Part shown: positions 47,832 to 58,969 of the stretch, piece after piece
Numbering within the stretch: position 1 is the first letter of the stretch
How the letters are laid out: each line of letters opens with the position of its first letter
Position numbers and translations under genes: made by a program
Origin: Siphonodentalium dalli
Taxonomy: Eukaryota; Mollusca; Scaphopoda; Gadilida; Siphonodentaliidae
DNA length: 64,000 nucleotides
Direction: 5' to 3'
Assembly: GCA_032622095.1 (NCBI GenBank)
Contig: CP136066.1
Span: 145,417,559-145,481,558, forward strand
The notes under the pieces: model-generated
What the model was told of the DNA's origin: nothing
What the model saw: only the letters and a program-made list of their open reading frames with translations
The model's database searches: none

Positions 47832-48493
47832 TGCTATACTGTACAGGTTTAATTTCCATATCTGTGCACCACACATTACATGATTTAAATTTTCCGCCTA
47901 TCCAACTTTCCTTCCGTCTGTCTGTACGCCTAACTATAGATAGCAGCCGACTCACAATGCCTCGGTATTTTTTTATGGCCAACATGTCTTATTCTCAGTT
48001 GCGTTGTGGTATCGATGGTGGGGAATGGTCGCCTTCATGTTAGAAATTAACTCCACACATGAAACTTAATATTTTGTTTTGAGTATAATTCCATATTTTG
48101 ACATCCAGGTATATATATCTATAAACGGTGAAAATGATATTCTATAATGATTTATTTATTTATGATTAAAATCTAGTTATCTAAAATATAATTCCCTCGC
48201 GCAGTCAAGATTTGCCTCCAGATATTACAATTCTATGACATTTATTTCCTATTAATTCTTAACTCATTTGAAGTATGCATGCACACACCAGTTTACCCAA
48301 TTAAAAATACTACCGCAACAAAACACCCAATGTTAATAATAGGCCTATACCGGCAAGTTGGCGTCCGAGCCGGGGGATCAGTGGTAGGTGGTCATAAATC
48401 AGCGTATCCCTATAGGTTATTTTTTTTATTTTGGCTACTTTCGGGACCAACCAACCCAATATTCTACTACATGTGGAGATCAGTAAATACACA
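47832..48493. other. Element O backbone, unrecognised
   Basis: Minus-strand 47985-47832 is open (MLAIKKYRGIVSRLL, RKESWIGGKF). Read through the reconstructed pre-insertion site it soon reaches a stop. The rest is AT-rich with no recognised content. Confidence 0.35.
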
Positions 48494-48495
48494 TA

Positions 48496-50420
48496 GTACA
48501 GGAGATATTGGTCGACCTCTGCACCCCCAGGACTTAACTTCACCCCACTAATTTTCGTCCTTAAGGTCTCCTATAATTTTTTTCACTTGTTAACAAGAAA
48601 AAAAAGTGGCCGCAGAGACTCCAGACAAGATGGCGTCCATCATGGCGGCCATTTTTTTTAAATGCACCAGGTCTCTTTGATCGCCGTTATAGTAAAGATG
48701 ATGTCACATGCCGTCTTGTTTTCCGCTCGATTCGTTAATCTAATATACAACCCTTACAAATTAGCCAAAAATCCGACACCAGAATCCAATATGGCGGCCA
48801 ATATGGCCGCCGAAATATGAAAATACGCTATTTTTCTGACATGTTACCACCTTTCGTTTGTCTCTGTGGGAAAATGTTGGCATCTTTGCGTCATGTTATA
48901 CATTTATCATATAGAGGAGTCATTGGCGACCACATGGGGTCCATAATATACATTCATTGCGGGATATTTTTGTCCGATATCACGTTTTCCCAAATGCCGG
49001 TATCATAGGTCAAAGCCGAATCTCCGTTAATAACGCGACGTTATGTTTCGAATCAATAAATGTTATTGCTATTATAACAACACCCATGCATATATATTTG
49101 CAGGAGATACTCGAGCTAGGATTCCTCTTATACCTGACTTTTGAGGAATATTTACCCAAATCCAAGATGGCGGCCAAAATGGCCACCAGAAATAAAAAAT
49201 CGCCGAAAATCGCTGATTTTAACATCAGTGAGCATTATTGTCATGACAACTCCACACCTGCTTACTATTGCTAGTATGCGCATCGACCGAATACATTTAT
49301 AGTGTATCGCATAAGATGACGCATATATATACCCCATATGTAGCATCTGAATTATACCATAAGCTATACCACGAATGAAGCTCGCTAATAATTCCAAGCT
49401 TTCGAAACAAACACGTGAGCTGGACACCGGCATATGTATTGTTTGAAACATTCGATTAGTGGCACCCTTCTACAAGGAAGAATAGTGAACTGGTGTTGTG
49501 AGTGAGATAGATTAATCTGACGAAGAGACGGAAACGAGTCTGGATAATGCTGCATGTGGCAATTCAGAATAAGGTCAGGTACTGTTGTTTTGATTCTTGG
49601 AAGTCATAATATGACTATTCGGCGCACCTATATACGGTTACGGCCAGTATGAGCCCTTAGTGGAGAATGGATTTGGAAATGCCACATCGCGATTGTGGGT
49701 TTTCATCATTCCAAAAGGCTACGACTTACATTGGAACTAATAGATGGCTTATATTATGTACCGTTTCGTTTATACAAATCAATATTATTACAATATTATT
49801 TCGGTGATTTTTCAAAATCTGTCCGCCATTGTGTGCGCCATTTTGGATTTGGGGGACTTTTATTTGGATATGGTACAAGGAAAGTTCTTCGCCTAAGTGT
49901 TCCCAACTTACAATAGTAAGCAGGTGTGGAGTTTTCAAGACAATAATGTTCACTGATGTTAAAATCAGCGATTTTTGATTTCTGGTGGCCAATGACTCCT
50001 CTATATGATAAATGTATAACATGACGCAAAGATGCCAACATTTTCCCAGAGAGACAAACGAAAGGTGGTAACATGTCAGAAAAATAGCATATTTTCACAT
50101 TTCGGCGGCCATCTTGGCCGCCATATTGGATTATGGTGTCGGATTTTTGGCTAATTTGTAAGGGTTGTATATTAGCATAACGAATCGAGCGGAAAACAAG
50201 ACGGCGTGTGACATCATCTTTACTATAACGGCGATTAAAGAGACCTGGTGCATTTTAAAAAAATGGCCGCCATGATGGACGCCATCTTGTCTGGAGTCTT
50301 TGCGGCCACTTTTTTTTCTTGTTAACAAGTGAAATTTTTTTAGAGGAGACCTTAAGGAAGAAAATTAGTTGGGTGAAGTTAAGTCCTGGGGGTGCAGAGG
50401 TCGACCAATATCTCCTGGAC
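48496..50420. mobile_element. Element Q, copy 2 (1.9 kb, rearranged)
   Basis: TA-flanked (48494-48495 and 50421-50422) with the same ends as Q1. The left arm (48496-49270) matches Q1 from 35952. 49271-49795 matches the reverse complement of Q1 about 37690-37185. 49796-50420 matches the Q1 right end, with a deletion at a GGCCA microhomology near 49987. Non-coding. Confidence 0.85.
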
Positions 50421-50422
50421 TA

Positions 50423-51012
50423 ACAGTACTGTATTAAATCCAGGACATGTGCATTGTACAACGAAGGTACTGTTCCAAACATTTATTGATGAAGCATACA
50501 TGGGCTTACACGCATAACTAAGCTGTCCGATCATGCAGCGACAGATACGTCGTATATACAAATGAAAATTACCGTTCAACGAGTCGCACAATCGTCGTTG
50601 TCATGGTCGAAGCGGGGCGTTGTCAAATAGTTAATACTGTTACTGCATTTCTGTGTGTAGTTTAATCGAATATTGCGTCAACGGAGGTACGAATTTGACA
50701 AATAATACATTTATGCTTATCAAAGCTTACGTTGGATGTTAATTTTCGCACTGTTAATGTTCCCTTGTAGCCCAAGAAACGACTTTTTGCGATCGGTTCT
50801 CGGTTCGATCGGATTATCCAGACTTGACCGAGCCGATTGTGACTCATTTTATGTATTGATCGCATCTTCGTATGTATTCCGTGAGTCAACCTGGTGGACC
50901 TGCATAGTCTACTCTACCCAATGCACACAAGAAGAAGCCCACTTTTATCGTCCCAATTCAGTAAAAGGCCCCATTATCTAAGTTTGTCATAAAATATCAC
51001 GTATAACAAGGC
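50423..51012 (-). other. Element O backbone with a Cys-x2-Cys frame
   Basis: The minus-strand frame 50889-50662 (75 codons) ends with SNVSFDKHKCIICQIRTSVD. The KCIICQ pair resembles the start of a zinc-binding module near the N-terminus of proteins in some large invertebrate transposons. This is weak and no second pair is seen. Confidence 0.3.
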
Positions 51013-51109
51013 CGCAGAATCGTTGAACTGCCGTAGCACCGTGGTTGTCAAGCCGCAGAATCGTGGAATTGGTCGTAGAATCGTCGAAACGATTGTGCCG
51101 TGTGTTATT

Positions 51110-52130
51110 GTAACTCATATTATAATATTGCCCTTTTCTTTGAGTTCAAAGTTTTCAGTGTCTACTGACGAGATATCTCGTCACCCGAAAGACGCCATCT
51201 TTATGCTGACGACGAGATAACTCGTCGCCCAACACACCACGTTTATAACATGCTGCCTACTGAGCGAAACTCACAATTTCAAAACTTGAAAGGCTTTACT
51301 TGTTCTACTGATTGTTTATGCAGAAACGGCTGGACACACAAAGACCAAGATGATGACTGCCAAAATGTTGAAACTTGTTGAATTGTCACACAATCATGTC
51401 CCTTACATCATTTTCGATTATTTGTAAACTTTTGCAAGTAGGACTCGTCTTTTTTCTATCAGCCATGACATCCACTACTTTGTACAACATAATATGTTGT
51501 AATTTGGTCTAATTGATGTCCATATTCTGAAAAACGAAATTTAACTAACGAAATGGTAATTTCACAAAACTTGCTTCTCGTGGTTCTATAGATAGTACAG
51601 CGGCCAAACGCCAAAAGTGGTCGGGTACCCCTACCCACGGTAGAACAAGTTAAAACCAACTTTTTTAAAGGAGAAATATATACTGTAGACGAAAATGATA
51701 GTGAAACATAACGGAATTGGTGGTGGCTATTCTCAAATTGACGATGAACGATACCCACCAGTGACTTTTCCCAGAAATTAACGATTTTGGTAAAGTGAGC
51801 CCTGCGGCTATGTCCTAAGTTATTAGCCCACATTATAGGCGTTAAAATGACTACAGCATACCATATCTGTACCTGATATGCAAGAAGTGTTGGTTAATTT
51901 TGATTTTCGTGCCATTTGGAGCCGAAACATTTATTTTTTTTTGAAAAATCGCTCTTTTTCAAAAACATTATATTTTTCGAACATTATCATTCAAACGGAT
52001 ATTGCAATAATATTGAAATATTTAGTCCATATGTAGTAGTTATCTGTTAAGCATAAGAAGAAAGAAGTTAAAAAAAAATTTGAATGGTTTGCGAGATATT
52101 GGATTTTAGCTACCCCTCCCCAAACACGTT
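51110..52130. other. Intergenic, small ACGAGATATCTCGT repeats
   Basis: GACGAGATATCTCGTC near 51167 and ACGAGATAACTCGTC near 51210 are short palindromes about 43 bp apart. Otherwise no gene was recognised. Confidence 0.45.
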
Positions 52131-52760
52131 TTTGGTCGAAAAAATACATATTTTTGATAATGACATTACAAACATTTTCGAATTGATCTGAATGGGACCC
52201 AATATGAATCTTGTACTGAAAGTGTTGTCCAGAGATGCCGTTTAATCGATTACAGATGTGTTCAGGCTTTCAGACCCCCAGTTACAACAACAACAATTAT
52301 GTTATTGATAACAGTTAATTTTGCATGCATTAACATCGATTTTAAGTACTAAAACCTTTGTTATAAACAATACGTGACCAACTATATAATTCATATGCAT
52401 GGCTCAGTAGTTATCTGGACATCACAAGTAGAAAGAATTTGACAGAAATTGACAACGGTTTTCAAGATATTGGAATTAGGTACCGCTCGCCCGGACGCGA
52501 TTTGGTAGAAAAACTACATATTTATGATAACAAGACAGACCTTTCTAAATTATTCTAATGAGCATCTAATCATTATTCGTGTGATGAAAACCTGATCCGT
52601 AGACACCGCGAGCCTGGTTTTAGATGACCTCGGGTTTCCAATTAAACCCCCAGTTACAACAACAACAACACAATATTTTATTTATGACATGTAATTTTAT
52701 ATTAACACATATCGACTTTGAGCAACAGAAGTATTTGTTCTAAACGACACATAATATAGA
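52131..52760 (+). repeat. Degenerate direct repeat of about 360 bp, two units
   Basis: Each unit has TTTGGTMGAAAAA, ATACATATTTTTGATAA (or ACTACATATTTATGATAA), CCCCCAGTTACAACAACAAC, then an ATTAACAYATCGA stretch. The second starts about 365 bp after the first. Confidence 0.6.
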
Positions 52761-52779
52761 CTAACATAATCATACAGAA

Positions 52780-54300
52780 CAAAATCATTATTGCTCCCCC
52801 GCCATATTAGACGTCCTGAACACACCACGAACTGAACAAAATATGATCTCAGTATTAAGAATTATGTAATTATAAAGGACAATTACATAAGGAAATATAC
52901 AATGTTTATGGATGGGTTTATTTCCGAAACAGTGTGGCACTTTGCTTGACAAATATGAAGGGCGAATTTGCTATATTTTTCAAGAACACTCTACCCAATT
53001 TAAAGACTTCAACGCAATACGAAATTAAGCTATATGATCTCTAATTCTCTATATTAACCGAGAGTGTGACGGGAATGTAGTTCTATCAGAGAATACATAA
53101 TTTGTATGGATGGGTTGTGCATGTGTCGCTTTACACAAAGTGGCTGATAAATAAGAAAGACGAATTTGCTGTTTTAGGCCCCCCTACACAATTGAAGTGT
53201 TAAAGTTGAACAACTCACGAACTGAAATGATTGCTGTAAATATTAACTGAGGATGTGGGCAAAAATAGTAATATCGGGGCGCATACATGGTGTTGATGGA
53301 TGGGTTGTTTGGATCCCGAAAGCCTTTAGCACTTTACGAAAATCGGATGGCAAACTCCAAAGGCGAATATTTTTTTTTTGTGGGACCCCTTTATATGCCC
53401 ATTTAAACTCTTGAACACACCATGCGCCGAATATTCATGCTTTTATTATTAAATCACAGTGTGAACGAAAGGTGGTGCTATCAGGGAATATACATGGTAT
53501 ATGGGTAGTTTGGTTCCCAAAATCATAGGGTACTTTACAAAAGGCGGCTGGCAAAAACCAAAGCTGAATATTTTCGTTGAGCACCCTACCCCATTTAAAG
53601 TCTTAAACACACTAATGGATGGACATGTTCTCAATATTAACTGGGGTGTGGAAAAATGGTAAGTAATGTGTTAGGCCACACTACCCCATTTGCAGTCTTG
53701 GGACACACAATGAACCGAAAGGATGTGCTCCCATTATTAACTGCGTGTGTAGAGAAATGGACGCAATATAAAGAGTATAGTATACCAGGGTCTTGAATGT
53801 CTGGGTCACTTTACAAAAAGTTGTTGATGAAAGAGAAAGGAGAATACTCACTGTTTTGGGGGGACCACATTAACCCATTTAATATCTTGATCAGAGCATG
53901 AACTGAAGTTATATTCTCTCATACTTAGCTGAGTGTGTGATCGAAAGGTATTGCTGTTATGGAATTATTAATTGATATATGGGTGATTTGGTTCCCTCGA
54001 AATCCTGGAACACTTTACAAAAAGCGGCTGGCAAACAAGAAGGCGAATTTTCTATGTCTTGAGGACCCCACTATCCAACTTGAAGTCTTAACAAAATGAT
54101 ATGCTCTCAATGTTAACTGAAGTTGTGGACAAATGGGATTATTATCTGGCAATACGAATCTGTTATGGATGAGATGGTTCCAGATAGCCTATGGCACTTT
54201 ACAACAAATGGTCAGCAAATGAAAGGGCTAAATTTTACTCTCAGGGGACTCCATCCCTATCTGAAGTCTTGAACACAACACTAGCTCAAGGCATAAGCTA
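52780..54300 (+). repeat. Degenerate tandem repeat, about 200-bp units
   Basis: Anchor motifs resembling CCCATTTAAAGTCTTGAACACAC lie near 52997, 53186, 53398, 53587, 53686, 53873, 54073 and 54250, about 190-210 bp apart with one half-unit. Each unit also has TATTAACTGAGTGTG, a GGTTTGGTTCCC-like stretch, CACTTTACAAAA and AAAGGCGAATATTTT. Copies are strongly diverged, so the array is old. Confidence 0.7.
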
Positions 54301-54360
54301 TCCATATTACCCAAGAAGTTCAGTCTTAGGACCACTGTATTCCAAAAAGTAATGATATGA

Positions 54361-54446
54361 TTTTTCTATTTGCCACAATGACAGAGAGGGGATATACACA
54401 TAGTTTTTCTATTTGCCACAATGACAGAGAGGGGATATACACATAG
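54361..54446 (+). repeat. 43-bp tandem duplication
   Basis: Two perfect adjacent copies starting TTTTTCTATTTGCCACAATG and ending ATACACATAG. Confidence 0.9.
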
Positions 54447-54449
54447 TTT

Positions 54450-56083
54450 CGTTGGAGCTGATTGGACGCAATGCTACACCGACAGTGAAGTACATTATTA
54501 CTAAAATCGGCAAAAATTAACTTTCTGGTCTGGACCATAATTTCAAGTGAAATTTAACTATAGTTGGTATCAAAGGTGCTTATGGTTTTTTTCCTGTCAT
54601 AAATGTGTCACACTGATGTGTTTTGTAGAAGATGGCTTACAAAATGGAAACCAGATTTGGTTAAAAAAAGAGTTGATTTTCCACATATATCCTAACATTA
54701 TTCTCTGCTGTTCCGAAAGTGTAGCAAATTGTGACTCTGTTGGGTTTTAACCATGTTACTTTATCAACATACAGCTAAAATTAATGTGCTTTTCTGGTTG
54801 TCCCAGTACCTTCTGAGATATGATAAATTCATCTTAAAAGATGCAGTGTGGAATTTTGCCAAAAACGTCTCATATTTTGAATGGAAATGCACAGAAACGG
54901 AACTGAGCGGGGCCATATTATTTGGCTACTGTCGCACATTAGCATAAACAACGATTGACTATAATACACGTTGTATGTCGAAACGGTAGCCAGGGAGTGA
55001 CTGTTGTGATGTGAGGTGAATAGTTATATAATGGGTGGCTATGTGGTAATGGGTAGGGTCGACAGTGAGATGCATGGGATTATAAGGAGTGGTCATGTGC
55101 GAGGTGGATATGCATACATATACATGGAGTGGGTATATGGTCATTGGTGTGGTGTTTGTTTAAAACAAGAGTAGCTACACAGTTATATGTGATGCTTTCA
55201 TGACTAAGGCACTTGGGTAGCGGATTATGAGACAATTAACAAAACAAATGACCAAAATATCACTTTTTCAAATGACCTTGACCTTTGCAATTGACCTTGA
55301 CCTTATATGTCTTAGTCCCCCAGTCAGTTTGATGGAACAATAATAAGTTAGCTATGAGTTAACATAATTTCGTCAAACACAGGTTCGTTGATTCTCAACA
55401 GCGGCCTTTTCAAATTTTTATTAAAATATATGGTGCCGTTGTCATGGAAACCTGAATTTATAACGACATTGGACCCCACCCACATGAGCACGCCCTCCAA
55501 AATGTTTTCCCTATAACTAAGTAACATATATTTGTATAAATTTCATGCTTTAGTCAACAAATTCACAATTCAACCCTTGAAGGACCCCAGATAAGTAAAT
55601 AACTCTAAAATATACACACAAGCACGATATCTTGGGGGAATAACTGATTTTGACCCATTTTGGAAAATGGCCACAAAGTTTATAGGCCTATATCTCATGA
55701 CTGGCTTGTCAGTTGCAACAATATCATAGTTATCCGAGTAGCCTATATGCTCTCGATTAATTCCGAGTAAAGATAACGTATTCAAAGCTGATATATAAAC
55801 TCAGTGGGTAGAAAATGTATGACCCGATATGAAAAAAAGCTAATATTTTGGTCAATGACCTTGACCTTTGTATACGACGTTGACATCTAGTGGTGAAATC
55901 TGCAGTGTCAAATGAAAGCCCAACAAGGGTACCACCCAATATCAATGCCAATATAGAGTTACTGCATTAAACCTTCTTGGTATAGACCGTTATATGCATA
56001 TTGTTTATACTGGCCAAAAACACCATCCGTTGCCATGGAAACACACATTTTCAGCACTAAGCTACACTGCCCCAGTGTGCCCC
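54450..56083. other. Intergenic, few features
   Basis: ATGACCTTGACCTTTG occurs near 55262 and near 55854, with a further TTGACCTTGACC near 55280. Such AGGTCAAGGTCA-type direct repeats match nuclear-receptor half sites, but function is unproven. The short open frames lack support. Confidence 0.4.
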
Positions 56084-56192
56084 AGCACTGACATAAACTT
56101 CAGATTATGAGCTTTGAGAACACTTTTGGTAGAATTTGCCCACCAAATTTGTACCATTTTCCATTTTTGGGAGCCTGGCTCATGGACTAAAC
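56084..56192 (+). repeat. Dispersed duplicate, copy 1
   Basis: CACTGACATAAACTTCAGAT through GGTAGAATTTGC, ACCATTTTCCATTTTTGGGA and GCCTGGCTCATGGACTA. A close copy lies at 58864-58968, same orientation. Confidence 0.85.
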
Positions 56193-56214
56193 GCACATAA
56201 AGGTCATCACCAAC

Positions 56215-56620
56215 AAATGATTTGTGAAATATGCGGGAAGAGTTGTTCAACAAGGTCAAATTTGGCGTTACACGCTAAAAAATAAAAATAAAAATAACGC
56301 ACACACAGAACCGCGAGAATAAGTTCAAAGAGTGTGAGAAAAGATTCATTCGCAATTCCAATTAGTCGAAATATGAATGTGCATCTAAACACCAGTCCGT
56401 ACAGTTGCAGCCTATGCAAGGCAATTTTTGCACAATTGACGTCCCAGCCAGATGCGACACATGAGAGAAGCGGCATGTGACAGCCTCGTGTGACGGCACA
56501 CATGTGATGTGTGTGGTTCTGAATATAGACACAATAAAAGCCCGATAGACCACATTAAAGCCAAACATAACTGTGGTCTTGATTTTGTCTGCATGTGGCA
56601 AATGTTATACTTACAGGTCG
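56215..56620 (+). pseudogene. Decayed C2H2 zinc-finger segment
   Basis: Starts MICEICGKSCSTRSNLALH (first finger, last His lost), then stop codons. Next comes a piece like ECEKRFIRNSN. After that comes SPYSCSLCKAIFAQLTS, ending in a His. After a frame change there is a full finger: CDVCGSEYRHNKSPIDHIKA, followed by KH. The region ends near a donor-like CTTACAG|GT. Several stops and frameshifts make it a fossil of a zinc-finger gene or of a transposon carrying fingers. The minus-strand open frames here are shadows. Confidence 0.65.
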
Positions 56621-56624
56621 GGTT

Positions 56625-58335
56625 TTTCAAGAGAGGAGAGAGACCGGACACATGCACGTGAACGTAAACTATGAAAACGTGTCCTAGCAATCATCGTTGT
56701 TATTTATTTGTGTTTGTTTTATTAAACATTTTATTTTGTTACTCATTTAAGACATTGAAGAGATATATGTTTGCACATCATGCTCTGGCAATATATATAG
56801 AGTGAGGTAATTTAAGGGCGATATCATATGGGACATTTTATAAGTCCACAAGAAAGGTCCGCTGTAAACCTGATAATTTCGTTAATGCTTCGATATATAA
56901 TTATGATAGTAACATGGATCCAAACAGGTGTAATTGTTTCTAGCAAGACCGGTTCCCTGGGGTGGATACTCTAGCCACTGGGCTACCGAACTGCTAATAT
57001 AATGTAATCATAAGTTGTCAATACACGATATATTATAAACCCATTGGTTATCACACATTAAGCAATTAAAGTTATGTACCTATAACCTGAATTGTGCGTG
57101 AGTACTCTCTGCTATAAAAATGACAGCAACATTGCGTGATATGACCACGCCTGTACCGCGTCCCAACAATGTACATGAAAACCATTCGATACTTCCTGTG
57201 ATATAAAGGGACTTCCGGTGATGCATCAACATTTATTCAGGAAGGACTGCCAATAACTTTACTACTAATTAATCATCAACACTGTAGCTAGTAGTGCATT
57301 ACTACCTTGATAAATAAACAAAACTCGTGCTAACATTTGCAATGAAATGAAGTTTCAGAAACTAACAACTCGTGTCACAGCCGAAATATGTCAGGAACAC
57401 GTGCCCAGGTGCTGCTACTCACCATCCAGTGCGTGCACACTGTTCACACGCTAACATACGAAGTTATAATGCCACTTGATCAATCGATAATTGTATGTTT
57501 GATTGACAGCATACAGCGGTCAGTTACAACTTTAAACAGACATAGCTCATTCGAACTTCCAAAAATTTGATCTACGTAATTTGGGATTAGGTATAAAATA
57601 GGTTCACAAATACACTAAATATTGATATACCGGTTTCATAATTATTCTCTGAAAAAAATACTTGCCATGACCACAGTAGTTTAAATTTTTTTCGCATAGA
57701 AGTCAAACAAACGTTCCTTATGTCTACCATATCAGGAACACTGAACACTCTCGTGCAGATTTGTTTTTGTTTGGGACCCAAACACCGTGTTCAAAGTTGT
57801 ATTCTTCATGACTTCAATGCGCCTTTCTGAACACAGGATGCTCGTATAAAGGTAGCTCGGGTATTTATCGACCTATTTCGATACTGGGAATATTTCAAAG
57901 AGCGAACCATCATGTGGCTTTTAATTAGTTATTAAAAACTGCATTGTCTGCGAACACGATGCAAAAACAACAAAGAATACTGAAATAAATATTCATTACT
58001 AGCAATCGACATTATGGGCCACAAGTTTATCGAAGCCGCGAGGGATACCGTAACAAGATGAAAACTGTGCATTTTATATCACACCTGGTGTCTGAATATA
58101 GATCCGAGCACATTATCACCTATTTGCACGCCGGTATTAAAGCGGCGACTTCAAAGGGATTACGCGGGGACGTCAACCATAATGATTGAAGACGTTAGTG
58201 CTCTAAAATAAATTTAGTTTCACGCGATTATGGAATGTAAGCTTCAGTTTCTTCATATATTAACGCAAATTATAGGCCAACCTGAACGAGACAAATGAAA
58301 AAAAATACCATCACATGTCTAACTTTATCACTAAA
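56625..58335. other. Intergenic, nothing recognised
   Basis: No repeat or gene was recognised. The 60-codon frame at 57388 lacks support. Confidence 0.4.
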
Positions 58336-58608
58336 AACTACAACACAGACATCTTGTTCAATATACACAACAGTTGCACTCTGAATGTGTAAGTTTCGGG
58401 TGCAAACTAAATTCTTAAAATTTCCCAGCTACATGAACATGCACCAGACATAAACCAATGTGGATACAAGGGTGATCTTACTATGTAGCAATAAAACAAA
58501 CCATCAGAAATATATACCTGGGAAATTTTAAGAATTCAAGGTGCGCCCAAATCTTAAGCAGACAAGTTGCAGTGTATATCTTGAACAAGATGTCTGTGGT
58601 TTCAGGAA
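58336..58608. repeat. Imperfect inverted repeat, arms of about 100 bp
   Basis: The left arm (CACAGACATCTTGTTCAA, then AATTCTTAAAATTTCCCAG) is mirrored on the right (CTGGGAAATTTTAAGAATT, then TTGAACAAGATGTCTGTGG). The spacer is about 70 bp. A decayed MITE is likely. Confidence 0.7.
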
Positions 58609-58863
58609 CTACCTCAGGTGTGGGTACCTAGCAATGAATCCCCCAGCTTGCCACTAAAAGAAAATAATAATTACAAGTACCCACTAATGAGATCATTCCA
58701 AAATAATAGCATATGAACACCAGGATAACACCACTGTACAATATTGTGTTGGACAAGCTACTACTGTTCAATGGCAAATGTACACATGGCCCATCTTTAT
58801 TGTGTTTGACACAGCCAATGTGTCAACATTGCAGTTGCGCCCCCTCCACCTGTATCCACGAAT

Positions 58864-58968
58864 CACTGACATAAACTCAGATTATGAGCTTTGAGAAAAC
58901 TTTTGGTAGAATTTGCTCACCAAATTGGTACCATTTTCCATTTTTGAGGAGCCTGGCTCATGGACTAT
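58864..58968 (+). repeat. Dispersed duplicate, copy 2
   Basis: Near-identical to 56084-56192, about 2.8 kb downstream and in direct orientation. Confidence 0.85.
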
Positions 58969-58969
58969 A

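Larger units (their letters stand above)
45555..50625. mobile_element. Possible element N: inner TIR pair
   Basis: TTGACAACGCC, then ATGACAACGACGATTGTG, at 45555-45592 is inverted at 50584-50625 with several mismatches. Weak similarity continues inward (GAAATTTCATT and GGTAATTTTCATT). Once later insertions are removed, only about 1 kb lies between. No TSD was found, so these may instead be internal repeats of element O. Confidence 0.4.
24184..51104. mobile_element. Outer element O: 27 kb TIR-bounded transposon nest
   Basis: 92-bp TIRs at 24184-24275 and 51013-51104 differ at only three positions. They begin CACACGGCACAATCGTTTCG. TTATT stands outside both ends (24179-24183 and 51105-51109). 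Removing the recognisable insertions leaves a backbone of roughly 3.4 kb. The TIR repeats the motif ACGATTCTRCG. A 5-bp TSD and a CAC start occur in Transib/RAG-like and some other superfamilies, but no matching transposase was found, so the superfamily is open. The backbone also carries coding-like minus-strand fragments (28959-29590, 47832-47985, 50662-50889). Confidence 0.75.

Noticed and set aside
47820-47985. N-terminal part of the 298-codon RT frame
   Set aside because: It lies beyond the 12-bp target duplication and so is host sequence that happens to be in frame.
55255-55320. Nuclear-receptor response element (TGACCTTGACCTTTG)
   Set aside because: The motif fits a half-site direct repeat, but it also recurs in repeat DNA and no promoter is nearby. 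Recorded only as a sequence note.
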